Positions 1-5,894 of a stretch of DNA of 5,894 nt are shown in pieces. This DNA comes from Vulcanimicrobiota bacterium (GTDB lineage Bacteria; Vulcanimicrobiota; Vulcanimicrobiia; Vulcanimicrobiales; Vulcanimicrobiaceae). Every line of letters starts with the position of its first letter. Positions within the stretch are counted from its first letter, which is position 1. The position numbers and the translations under genes are program-made. The notes beneath the pieces were generated by a model. It was given only the letters and a program-made list of their open reading frames with translations, did no database searches and was not told where the DNA came from. The stretch covers positions 1 through 5,894 of the forward strand of contig JACRUB010000114.1 of the NCBI GenBank assembly GCA_014305015.1, in the 5' to 3' direction.

Positions 1-983
1 CGCTTGGTCGCCGGCGTCACCGGTCCGTTAGGCAACATTCCACGCAAACGCGCATTCAAATCCGCATACGCTTGCTGTTTCTTAGGCGATACCGTTTTGG
101 TCGGCCGCGGTCGAGGAGCCCGTGTCGGAGCTGGCGTTGGAGTCGGCGGCGGAAGCGCGATCGGTTTGGCGGGCGCCGGTTTTGACTTCACGGGTGCCTG
201 CGGAGCTGGACCGGGCGATGCGAGCGCCTTCGGTCCCGCCGTCGGGCTCACGCCGCGCTGCGGCGAGGTTGTCGGCACGCCAGTGGGCCGAGGGCTGGGA
301 ATGCCTTCAGCGGTCTTTTGCGGCGCCGGAGTGGCTTGCACAAGTTGTTTGGGAGCTGCGGTAGCCGGAGCGCGGGTTGGGGCTGCCGTGGGCTGCGGCG
401 TTGCCTTTATGGGCTGCGCGCTGGCGGGGGCGGCCGGGGCCGGCGATGGCTTCGAAGTCGGAGCGGTCGTCGGCGGAGCCACACTCGGTTCAGGCGTTAC
501 GGCGTGCTGCGCAACCACGGGGGCTGCCGTTGGAATGTTGACGGGCACCGCCGGATATTGCACCGGCGCCGGCGTTGCAACAACCGCCACTTGTGTCGGC
601 TGCGGATTTGGCGAAAAGGAGGCGGGCGGCACGGGCGTGGGATTGGGGGGTGCGCTCGGATTTTGTTTGGCGAGTTCGCGACGGCTCTGCACCGGCTTGT
701 GGCCCGCAAGTACCGGACGGGCAACCGGCTTTTCGATGCGCGGTGCGTGGGTAAGCGGCGGCTTCACCACCTGCGGAACGCTCTTCGTGCGTTGACTCAC
801 GCGCACGTGCGAGGTGATTACCATCGGCGAGCCTTCGCTCGATTCCGGCGACGATTGCTCCGATGAAGACGTGACCACCGCAAAAAATAGCAACGCGACG
901 AGCGCGTGAACAATGAGCGATACTATAAAGCTCGCCGTCGTTCGTTCCCGCAACCGCTGGTCGGTTGGGTCCTTCGCAATCAC
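1..983 (-). CDS. TonB-like energy transducer, 3' end off the window
   Basis: The visible 327 codons show a short basic N-terminus (DQRLRER), one hydrophobic segment at about residues 17-37 (FIVSLIVHALVALLFF), then a linker that is about a quarter proline, and finally a likely helix (QQAYADLNARLRGML) at the left edge. The membrane segment carries Ser22-x-x-x-His26, the spacing of the SxxxH motif that in TonB couples to the ExbB-ExbD proton channel. Family knowledge: TonB spans the periplasm and powers outer-membrane uptake receptors. The C-terminal receptor-binding domain would lie outside the window, so the family call rests on anchor plus linker. The start is uncertain: GTG at 983 keeps a charged cytoplasmic tail, TTG at 953 would leave a shorter one, and no ATG exists in frame upstream of the anchor. 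The gene is divergent from pyk. No exbB or exbD is visible. An alternative is another single-anchor Pro-rich envelope protein. Confidence 0.72.
   Translation of the reverse strand, partial: MIAKDPTDQRLRERTTASFIVSLIVHALVALLFFAVVTSSSEQSSPESSEGSPMVITSHVRVSQRTKSVPQVVKPPLTHAPRIEKPVARPVLAGHKPVQSRRELAKQNPSAPPNPTPVPPASFSPNPQPTQVAVVATPAPVQYPAVPVNIPTAAPVVAQHAVTPEPSVAPPTTAPTSKPSPAPAAPASAQPIKATPQPTAAPTRAPATAAPKQLVQATPAPQKTAEGIPSPRPTGVPTTSPQRGVSPTAGPKALASPGPAPQAPVKSKPAPAKPIALPPPTPTPAPTRAPRPRPTKTVSPKKQQAYADLNARLRGMLPNGPVTPATK
84..860 (-). repeat. Low-complexity Pro/Ala/Thr-rich linker-coding region
   Basis: Codons 42-300 of the TonB-like gene encode a degenerate P-A-P-T-P type linker with scattered Lys and Arg and roughly 65 prolines in about 260 residues. 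It is not an exact tandem repeat; short motifs such as APTRAP and TPTPAP recur. Such linkers are typically extended and span the periplasm. At this length it is far longer than the Pro-rich part of E. coli TonB. The opposite strand stays open through this region and reads as an artefactual Gly/Ala-rich protein. Confidence 0.75.
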
Positions 984-1044
984 AGCCTTAACTGCGCTTA
1001 AGCTATCGCAGGAGCCTGCCGCGATAATCTCGCAAGCGCATCGC
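984..1044. promoter_or_regulatory. Divergent intergenic region with two adjacent dyad symmetries
   Basis: This gap separates the divergent TonB-like gene and pyk. It contains a perfect 8-bp palindrome GCTTAAGC (996-1003) directly followed by an imperfect inverted repeat: TATCGCAGG (1004-1012), a 2-base centre, then CCTGCCGCGATA (1015-1026). The inner arms GCAGG/CCTGC are perfect, and the outer arms TATCGC/GCGATA match if three extra bases are allowed on the right. CTTAA also occurs as a direct repeat (988-992 and 997-1001). The right arm overlaps the -10-like box proposed for pyk. Operator function is inferred from position and symmetry only. Confidence 0.3.
1023..1028 (+). promoter_or_regulatory. 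Candidate -10 box for pyk
   Basis: GATAAT matches the bacterial TATAAT consensus at five of six positions. It ends 16 bp before the chosen GTG start, so transcription would begin only about 10 bases upstream of the gene. No convincing -35 hexamer sits 16-18 bp upstream. No Shine-Dalgarno sequence lies between the box and the start, which fits a short-leader transcript. Confidence 0.3.
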
Positions 1045-2478
1045 GTGGAAACGATACCGCATAAGCGAACAAAAATCGTCGCAACCGTTGGCCCGGCGTC
1101 ACAGGATCCGACGATCCTGCGCTCGCTCTTTCTCTCGGGTGCAAACGTCGTGCGGCTAAATTTCTCGCACGGTACGCCGGACGATCATGGCATTGTCATC
1201 GACAACGTCCGGCAGATTAGTAAGGACCTCGGCATACACACGGCAGTGCTCCAAGATCTGCCCGGTCCCAAAGTGCGCACCGGAAAACTCGCGCAGGGCG
1301 CCGAGAGCGTGAAACTCGATCGCGGAACATCGTTGACGCTGACGACCGACGAAGTCACGGGAACGGCCGAAAAGATCTCGGTGTCGTACAAAGACCTGCC
1401 GGTAGACGTCGAGGTGGGCAATCGCCTGTATCTCGCCGACGGCACAATCGCGCTGCGTATTATGGCGAAAACACCCACGACGGTCGATACGATTGTTGAA
1501 GTGGGCGGCGATCTGCGCCCCACCCAAGGCATCAATTATCCGGACGGCTCGCTCAACGTCGAGTCCGTAACGGAACGCGATCTTCAATTTCTCGAATATG
1601 GCCTAAAGAAAAACGTCGATTGGGTCGCCGTTTCGTTCGTGCGTTCGGCCGCTGACATCGAGCGCGTTAAGGCATTCATTGCCGAACGCAAAAGCAGCGC
1701 GCGGGTGCTGGCGAAGATCGAAAAACACGAAGCGCTCGATGACATCGAAGCGATCATTAAAGCGGCCGACGGCATTATGGTGGCGCGGGGCGACCTGGGC
1801 ATCGAGGTTCCGCTCGAGCTCGTTCCCGGCATTCAAAAGGACCTGATCGCGCGCTGTAACCGCGCCTCAAAACCCGTTATCACCGCCACGCAGATGCTCG
1901 AGTCGATGACCTACAATGCACGGCCGACGCGAGCCGAAGTAACGGACGTCTACAACGCTATCCTCGATGGCACCGATGCGATCATGCTCTCCGGCGAAAG
2001 CGCGCGCGGCGCCTATCCAACGGAATCCGTTCGCGTCATGGCCGAAATTGCGCGCGAGGTCGAGAAGCACTATCCACACCAGATGCTGCAAGCGCGGCGC
2101 CTGGAAAACATCACGCCGGATATCGCAACCTCGATTGCCGAAGCGGCCACACGCTCATCGGATGAGTTGGAGTTGCCCTACATCGTAACGGGAACGACCA
2201 CCGGCAACACGGCGCATCATATCTCCGCTTTTCGTCCGAAAGCACGCGTTATTGCGTTGACGCCGGTTGTCGAAGTCGCGCGACGCTTGGCGCTCGTTTG
2301 GGGCGTCGACTCGCTGCTCATCGAAAAGTATTCATCCATCGATGTGCTCTTGCATATCATGGAGAGCCGCTTGAAAGCTGAGGGTCACGCGAATCCAGGC
2401 GACTGCGTCGCATTCACGAGCGGTATGCCGGTCGGCGCCGGCGGCACCAACCTGCTCAAGATTCACCAGATTACTTAG
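1045..2478 (+). CDS. pyk: Pyruvate kinase
   Basis: Catalyses phosphoenolpyruvate + ADP to pyruvate + ATP, the last step of glycolysis, in the cytoplasm. From the GTG at 1045 it has 477 residues, a normal length for bacterial pyruvate kinase. Visible motifs are KRTKIVATVGPAS (7-19), NVVRLNFSHG (34-43), the barrel KIE (Lys224, Glu226), the metal-site signature MVARGDLG (245-252, Asp250) and ATQMLESM (281-288, catalytic Thr282). RPTRAEVTD and MLSGESARG follow, then a C-terminal domain ending GTNLLKI. The B-domain lid lies at about 75-175. There is no extra C-terminal PEP-utilizer-like domain. An upstream in-frame ATG (913) would add 44 residues, but these have no family match and run antisense through the anchor of the TonB-like gene; the family normally begins just before RTKIVAT. 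The DLPGPK segment has Lys at the position that marks K+-independent enzymes. Confidence 0.96.
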   Translation: METIPHKRTKIVATVGPASQDPTILRSLFLSGANVVRLNFSHGTPDDHGIVIDNVRQISKDLGIHTAVLQDLPGPKVRTGKLAQGAESVKLDRGTSLTLTTDEVTGTAEKISVSYKDLPVDVEVGNRLYLADGTIALRIMAKTPTTVDTIVEVGGDLRPTQGINYPDGSLNVESVTERDLQFLEYGLKKNVDWVAVSFVRSAADIERVKAFIAERKSSARVLAKIEKHEALDDIEAIIKAADGIMVARGDLGIEVPLELVPGIQKDLIARCNRASKPVITATQMLESMTYNARPTRAEVTDVYNAILDGTDAIMLSGESARGAYPTESVRVMAEIAREVEKHYPHQMLQARRLENITPDIATSIAEAATRSSDELELPYIVTGTTTGNTAHHISAFRPKARVIALTPVVEVARRLALVWGVDSLLIEKYSSIDVLLHIMESRLKAEGHANPGDCVAFTSGMPVGAGGTNLLKIHQIT

Positions 2479-2479
2479 G

Positions 2480-3139
2480 CTAGTGGTGGTTTTGGTCGGC
2501 GGGGGTGCCGAGATCAAAACCGGTATACTCCGCGCTTACTTCGGCTTTCATACGCGGGATGTTAATCGAAGCGTCCTGTTCCGCAACCAATTCATGATTA
2601 CCGACCGCGTTGTAATGCTGCACGAGCGAAATCACACCGCCGTCAAAGCGGGTCCAGATGGCCTTATCAATGTGACCCTTCATCATATCGACGCTAACGT
2701 CGAGGTTTTTGACGAGTCCGCGTTTTTTCGGCGTCAGGCGAAGGACGGGTTCGGCATCTTTTGATCCCGGCGAGAGCAGCGCCATGTCATACTTCTGCGG
2801 CCAGGTCGAAGCGTTTCCGAGATCGTACGCGAGATCGCTAAAGTGGTCTGCGGCTTTCGGAACGCCTTTGAAAACGAAATGATACAAACCCGGCCGTTTA
2901 TAAGCCGAGTTGCCGCTAAGCGTTATGGAAATCCACGGAAACATGCGCATGCGCACGTGAAGTTTGACTTGCGCGTTGTACTGATTGGGCGTGGTTGGAT
3001 CGGCCGCGAGTCTAGCGAGAACCTCAGCCAACGTCGTTACCGCGGGTTGCCCTTGCGCGAGCGTCCGGCTTTGAATTGCGGTCACGAGGACGGCCAGAGT
3101 GAGCAGAAACACCATGGGCCGCAGGCAGCTGTTTCTCAT
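2480..3139 (-). CDS. Exported LolA-like protein of unknown function
   Basis: A 219-residue protein. Residues 1-28 form a signal peptide: basic start, hydrophobic core VFLLTLAVLV, and a likely signal peptidase I site after Thr-Leu-Ala28. There is no lipobox Cys, so the mature part (about 191 residues) should be soluble in the periplasm or secreted. It alternates short beta-type segments with turns, with motifs such as YKRPGLYHFVF, LRLTPKK, IDKAIWTRFDGG and AEYTGFDLG. This pattern resembles the open beta-barrel LolA/LolB-type lipoprotein carriers, but I see no decisive signature, so the fold is inferred. A downstream ATG (codon 9) would shorten the signal peptide's basic region. Neither start has a clear ribosome-binding site, but the first lies 9 bp after a -10-like box. 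The gene follows recN by 60 bp and converges on pyk with one base between the stop codons. Confidence 0.8.
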   Translation of the reverse strand: MRNSCLRPMVFLLTLAVLVTAIQSRTLAQGQPAVTTLAEVLARLAADPTTPNQYNAQVKLHVRMRMFPWISITLSGNSAYKRPGLYHFVFKGVPKAADHFSDLAYDLGNASTWPQKYDMALLSPGSKDAEPVLRLTPKKRGLVKNLDVSVDMMKGHIDKAIWTRFDGGVISLVQHYNAVGNHELVAEQDASINIPRMKAEVSAEYTGFDLGTPADQNHH

Positions 3140-3148
3140 TCTGGAGAT

Positions 3149-3154
3149 ATTTTA
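3149..3154 (-). promoter_or_regulatory. Candidate -10 box for the LolA-like gene
   Basis: On the minus strand the 60-bp gap after recN holds TAAAAT, a five-of-six match to the -10 consensus, ending 9 bp before the ATG at 3139. A start site at normal spacing would leave only two or three untranslated bases. There is no Shine-Dalgarno sequence in that space and no good -35 hexamer. The gene may therefore have its own leaderless transcript rather than depend only on read-through from recN. Confidence 0.3.
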
Positions 3155-3199
3155 ACCAACAACCGTCTCCGTTACACTTAAATCCAGGTGAGATTGCAT

Positions 3200-4876
3200 T
3201 TAAACGTCCCCTTGAGTTGCTGCCTGCAGAAGCGCTTCCGCATGTTTTAGCGCGACCCCCTCGGCCCCGCCTGAGAGCATCCGCGCGAGTTCGCCCGCAC
3301 GCTCCGTCCGCTTGGCTGCTTCATGGACTACGATGGTCGTCTTAGAGCCTTTTTCTTCTTTCTCCAAAACGTAGTGGCGCTCGGCCCAGCTTGCAATTTG
3401 TGCCAAATGCGTCACACAAATAACTTGAGTCACCTTTCCAAGCTTTGCAAGCCGCGCCCCGACCGCCGCCGCGGTTGCGCCGCCGATGCCGGCATCGATC
3501 TCATCGAAGACGAGCGCGGTCGGTTCGCGGGTCTGCATAACCGCCAGGATTAACGCCAAAAGCACGCGTGAAAGCTCGCCTCCCGACGCTACTTTTACAA
3601 GTGGCCGCAGCGGTTCGCCGGCATTAGCCGTGAAAAGAAACTCGATGCTCTCGGCGCCTTCGGCAGTAATGGACGGCAGTCGCGTAAACTCCGCTTTAAA
3701 TTTACCGGCCGGCAAAGCAAGATCGGGAAATTCAGCTTGCACTCGCGCGCGCAATCGCTCTGCAGCTGCGCTGCGCAACGTCGTGAGCTTCTGCGCCGCT
3801 AGTTCCAGCATGCCCGTGCACGCCCGCTGCTGCGCTTCCAACTCCATACGCCGCTGGTCGCGAGTCGCAAACGAGTCGATGGTGCGACGGTAGCGCTCGC
3901 CGGATTCGATGATCGCCTCAATCGAACCGCCGTATTTTTTCTTGAGGCGCTCTAGGAGATCAAGGCGCGCGTTGATGGTTTCCAGTTCCGCCGCGTCAAA
4001 TTCCGTTTGATCGAGTTTGCGCGAAATGCGCACGGCAAGTTCGCCGGCTTGATCTTGCAATGATGCCGCCGCATCGGCCATCGCACCAAGCTCGCGCTCG
4101 ATCGGCGCGATCCCAGCAAGCGCAGCGGCCGCCTCCCCCAGCGAATCATTTGCCCCATCGTCGCGTGCAAGCGCGTCATGCGCCATTTTAAGCGCTGATG
4201 TAATGCGTTCGATGTTATCGAGATACCGTCGCCGCTCATCGAGGAGCTGATCTTCGCCTGCTTCGAGCGCGGCGGCGTGAATTTCATCAAAGGCGAATTG
4301 CGCAAACTCAAACTCAGCCTGCGCCTTACCTTCGCGGTCGCTCAGCAAACGCAACTCGGCCGAAATCGCCTCGACCGCTGCATGGGCCTGGGCAACGTTG
4401 GTGCGCGCCGCGATCAACTCGGAACCGCCGAAGCGATCGAGAATCTGCGTGTGACAATTCGCGGCTAGCAGCCGCTGCGCTTCGTGTTGCCCGATGATAT
4501 CCGCAACTTCCGCCGCAACCTCACGAATGTATCCGGCAGTCGTTTGGCGTCCGTTAAGACGTAAGGTGGACTTTCCCGCCTCCGTCATTTCGCGGGCGAG
4601 AATTGCATCTTCTGCTGAGTCGAGCTCGAAACCGTCGGCTTCTAAGCGGCTGCGCAATGCCGGGCCCGCATCAAAATTAAGGGTGACGGTGGCGCGCTTT
4701 GCACTGCGGCGTACGACATCGGCTCCCGCGCGTTCTCCAAGCACAAAAGCGATCGCGCCAAGCACCATGGTTTTTCCCGAACCCGTTTCACCGGTGAACA
4801 TAGTGGGGCCGGCGGCAAGTTCGATTTCGGCCCGCGCGATCAATCCGTAGTCCTCAATCAGCAGGCGGGTAATCAC
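3200..4876 (-). CDS. recN: DNA repair protein RecN
   Basis: SMC-like ATPase that acts early in recombinational repair of DNA double-strand breaks, holding or tethering DNA ends in the cytoplasm. Its 558 residues are the normal family length. The N-terminus RLLIEDYGLI is typical. Walker A is GETGSGKT (29-36), a slight variant of the common GETGAGKS. The middle (roughly 150-350) is rich in Ala, Glu, Arg and Leu, as expected for the short antiparallel coiled coil. The C-terminal ATPase half has the ABC signature SGGELSR (431-437), Walker B ALVFDE (454-459), the D-loop DAGIGG (461-466) and VTHLAQIA with the switch histidine (His490). The start is GTG at 4876, 3 bp after the nadK stop, which suggests translational coupling. 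No SOS-type LexA box is visible upstream; being third in an operon, it is probably transcribed with tlyA and nadK. Confidence 0.97.
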   Translation of the reverse strand: MITRLLIEDYGLIARAEIELAAGPTMFTGETGSGKTMVLGAIAFVLGERAGADVVRRSAKRATVTLNFDAGPALRSRLEADGFELDSAEDAILAREMTEAGKSTLRLNGRQTTAGYIREVAAEVADIIGQHEAQRLLAANCHTQILDRFGGSELIAARTNVAQAHAAVEAISAELRLLSDREGKAQAEFEFAQFAFDEIHAAALEAGEDQLLDERRRYLDNIERITSALKMAHDALARDDGANDSLGEAAAALAGIAPIERELGAMADAAASLQDQAGELAVRISRKLDQTEFDAAELETINARLDLLERLKKKYGGSIEAIIESGERYRRTIDSFATRDQRRMELEAQQRACTGMLELAAQKLTTLRSAAAERLRARVQAEFPDLALPAGKFKAEFTRLPSITAEGAESIEFLFTANAGEPLRPLVKVASGGELSRVLLALILAVMQTREPTALVFDEIDAGIGGATAAAVGARLAKLGKVTQVICVTHLAQIASWAERHYVLEKEEKGSKTTIVVHEAAKRTERAGELARMLSGGAEGVALKHAEALLQAATQGDV

Positions 4877-4879
4877 GTC

Positions 4880-5749
4880 TTAGCGCAGTTTTTCTTTGAT
4901 CGAAACACCCCAGCGCATCTTCTCTTCGAGCCGCGAGAAGAAATGCAGTTTTGACGCGCGCGCGAAGCGCACGGGCTTGGGATGCTTGGTGATAAGCACC
5001 ACGGAGCCGGCGCCAAGACTAGCGACGACTTCCCCGTCCGCTTCCAAGTTCGCATGATCGATTTCTGAATCGCAGCTGATCGTAATCCGCGAAGAAACCG
5101 GCACGATAAGCGGTCGCGAAAAGAGCGTATGCGGCAGCAGTGGGGCAATTCCAAGCGCCTGCACGTGTGGTGAGATAATCGCGCCGCCGGCCGACAGAAA
5201 ATACGCGGTCGATCCCGTCGGCGTTGCAATGCAAATACCGTCCGCCGGAATATGCGCGACCTGCAAATCGTCCAAACAGAGACCAAATGGAACGATGCGC
5301 GAGATGCTGCCTTTGCGAACGACGACGTCGTTGAGCGCAAAATATTTATTCCCGTCATACTCCGCTTGCAATGCCACTCGTTCTTCGATCTCGAGGCCAC
5401 GTTCGTAGAGCTCGGGGAGATGGTCGATACGCGGATCGTCTTCATCAAATTCAGTTAGAAATCCTAAACGGCCGGTGTTGATTCCGAGCACGGGTATGTC
5501 TTCATCAATTGCGATGCGGGCTGCCCGTAGCAAGGTGCCGTCGCCACCGACGGTTACAAGGAGGTCCGCGTCGGGAACGCGCGCGCCGTTACTCGAGATC
5601 GCGAGCGACTCGCTTTGCCCCGGACACAGTGCGATCTTGATGCCTTTTCGACGGAACGCCTCGGCGACGCGCGTCGCCAAGTGCCGCGCGTGCTCGCGCT
5701 CCATGTCAACATAGAGGGCAACCGTCTTACTCTTAACCGAGACACTCAT
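4880..5749 (-). CDS. nadK: NAD kinase
   Basis: Phosphorylates NAD+ to NADP+, the only known route to NADP, in the cytoplasm. The 289 residues match the family length. Visible motifs are GGDGT (68-72), the catalytic and donor-binding signature; GINTGRLGFLTE (89-100); LND (139-141), the adenine-ribose contact; DG then ATPTGSTAY (170-183) with LSAGG following; and ADGE in the C-terminal domain. The residue two before the DG of that segment is Pro168, where E. coli has Arg and M. tuberculosis Gly, so use of ATP only or also polyphosphate cannot be read off. The ATG overlaps the tlyA stop by one base (TAATG) and has a G-rich ribosome-binding site at 5756-5761. The order tlyA-nadK-recN matches Mycobacterium tuberculosis (tlyA, ppnK, recN). 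Confidence 0.97.
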   Translation of the reverse strand: MSVSVKSKTVALYVDMEREHARHLATRVAEAFRRKGIKIALCPGQSESLAISSNGARVPDADLLVTVGGDGTLLRAARIAIDEDIPVLGINTGRLGFLTEFDEDDPRIDHLPELYERGLEIEERVALQAEYDGNKYFALNDVVVRKGSISRIVPFGLCLDDLQVAHIPADGICIATPTGSTAYFLSAGGAIISPHVQALGIAPLLPHTLFSRPLIVPVSSRITISCDSEIDHANLEADGEVVASLGAGSVVLITKHPKPVRFARASKLHFFSRLEEKMRWGVSIKEKLR

Positions 5750-5894
5750 TACGGTTCCCCCGCTACGACGGCATCGATACGCACATCTGCGAGGTCCGCT
5801 CCATCGCGGCGCGCGTGGATCAAAAACTCGCGATTACCTGCCGGGCCAAGCAGCGGAGAGGCGACGAGGGCAACACTGTGAAGGCCGAGACTTT
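5749..5894 (-). CDS. tlyA: TlyA family rRNA 2'-O-methyltransferase, C-terminal end only
   Basis: Only the last 47 residues are present; the start lies beyond the right edge. They read SPLLGPAGNREFLIHAR followed by a short acidic tail that ends AGEP. The pattern SPxxGxxGNxEFLxHxR is the characteristic end of TlyA (YqxC/hemolysin-A family), which has an N-terminal S4 domain and an FtsJ-type methyltransferase domain. Family knowledge: TlyA methylates ribose in 16S and/or 23S rRNA (the sites where capreomycin binds) in the cytoplasm. The short remnant alone would be modest evidence, but its position directly before nadK and recN, as in mycobacteria, makes the call strong. Confidence 0.85.
   Translation of the reverse strand, partial: SLGLHSVALVASPLLGPAGNREFLIHARRDGADLADVRIDAVVAGEP
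5756..5761 (-). promoter_or_regulatory. Ribosome-binding site of nadK
   Basis: GGGGGA lies 6 bases before the nadK ATG, inside the last codons of tlyA. Together with the TAATG overlap it fixes the nadK start and indicates translational coupling. It is one of the few recognisable Shine-Dalgarno-like sites in the window. Confidence 0.5.

Noticed and set aside
630..650. G-rich run on the plus strand as a possible G-quadruplex
   Set aside because: It only mirrors proline codons of the linker, and the G-run spacing is poor.
4..795. Open plus-strand frame for a 263-residue Gly/Ala/Cys-rich protein
   Set aside because: It is the antisense of the Pro-rich linker. Its Gly, Val and Cys composition has no domain, and the minus-strand frame gives an anchor, an SxxxH motif and a coherent linker.
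318..866. Plus-strand Arg/Gly-rich frame of 182 residues
   Set aside because: Composition (very high Arg, Gly, Cys, His) is typical of a shadow frame in GC-rich DNA. It overlaps the real minus-strand gene.
1156..1587. Minus-strand 143-residue frame inside pyk
   Set aside because: It lies wholly within the conserved pyruvate kinase B-domain region and has no recognisable motif.
2425..2450. GC-rich inverted repeat near the end of pyk as a terminator
   Set aside because: It is inside the coding region for a conserved Gly-rich C-terminal motif and has no following T run.
3140..3199. Terminator after recN
   Set aside because: The 60-bp gap holds no stable stem followed by a T run on the minus strand.
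3486..3893. Plus-strand Ser/Arg/Ala-rich frame inside recN
   Set aside because: It is antisense to the conserved RecN ATPase half; the composition is that of a shadow frame.
4873..5448. Minus-strand 191-residue frame overlapping nadK
   Set aside because: It shares the strand of nadK but another frame, is rich in Ser and Arg, and lacks motifs. NadK motifs cover the same bases.

Overview
The window holds six protein-coding genes. Four are complete and two run off the edges. They leave little non-coding DNA (61 bp and 60 bp gaps at most). I see no RNA gene, mobile element or CRISPR array.

From the right edge leftwards on the minus strand there is a tightly packed run: the 3' end of tlyA (2'-O-ribose rRNA methyltransferase), nadK (NAD kinase, overlapping the tlyA stop by one base in TAATG) and recN (double-strand-break repair SMC-like ATPase, GTG start 3 bp after the nadK stop). 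After 60 bp comes a small exported protein with a signal peptide and a LolA-like look. It meets pyk (pyruvate kinase, plus strand) tail to tail with one base between the stop codons. Divergent from pyk, and running off the left edge, is a TonB-type protein: an N-terminal membrane anchor with the SxxxH motif, then a very long proline-rich linker. Its C-terminal domain lies outside the window.

The organism is GC-rich. The tlyA-nadK-recN order is known from Actinobacteria such as mycobacteria, and related orders (with argR inserted) occur in Firmicutes. A TonB-type energy transducer and a LolA-like exported protein point instead to a cell with an outer membrane. Together they fit a diderm member of the Terrabacteria side of the tree; a Candidatus Eremiobacterota/Vulcanimicrobiota-like lineage is my guess, not shown by the sequence. 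Two genes (pyk and the LolA-like gene) lack a clear Shine-Dalgarno sequence and have a -10-like box only 9-16 bp from the start codon. That would fit short-leader or leaderless transcripts.

Most of the window is housekeeping: glycolysis output (Pyk), NADP supply (NadK), DNA repair (RecN) and ribosome modification (TlyA). I did not find a clearly new system. The points most worth checking are the predicted K+-independent pyruvate kinase, the unresolved phosphoryl-donor residue in NadK, the paired dyad symmetries between pyk and the TonB-like gene, and the uncharacterised LolA-like exported protein.
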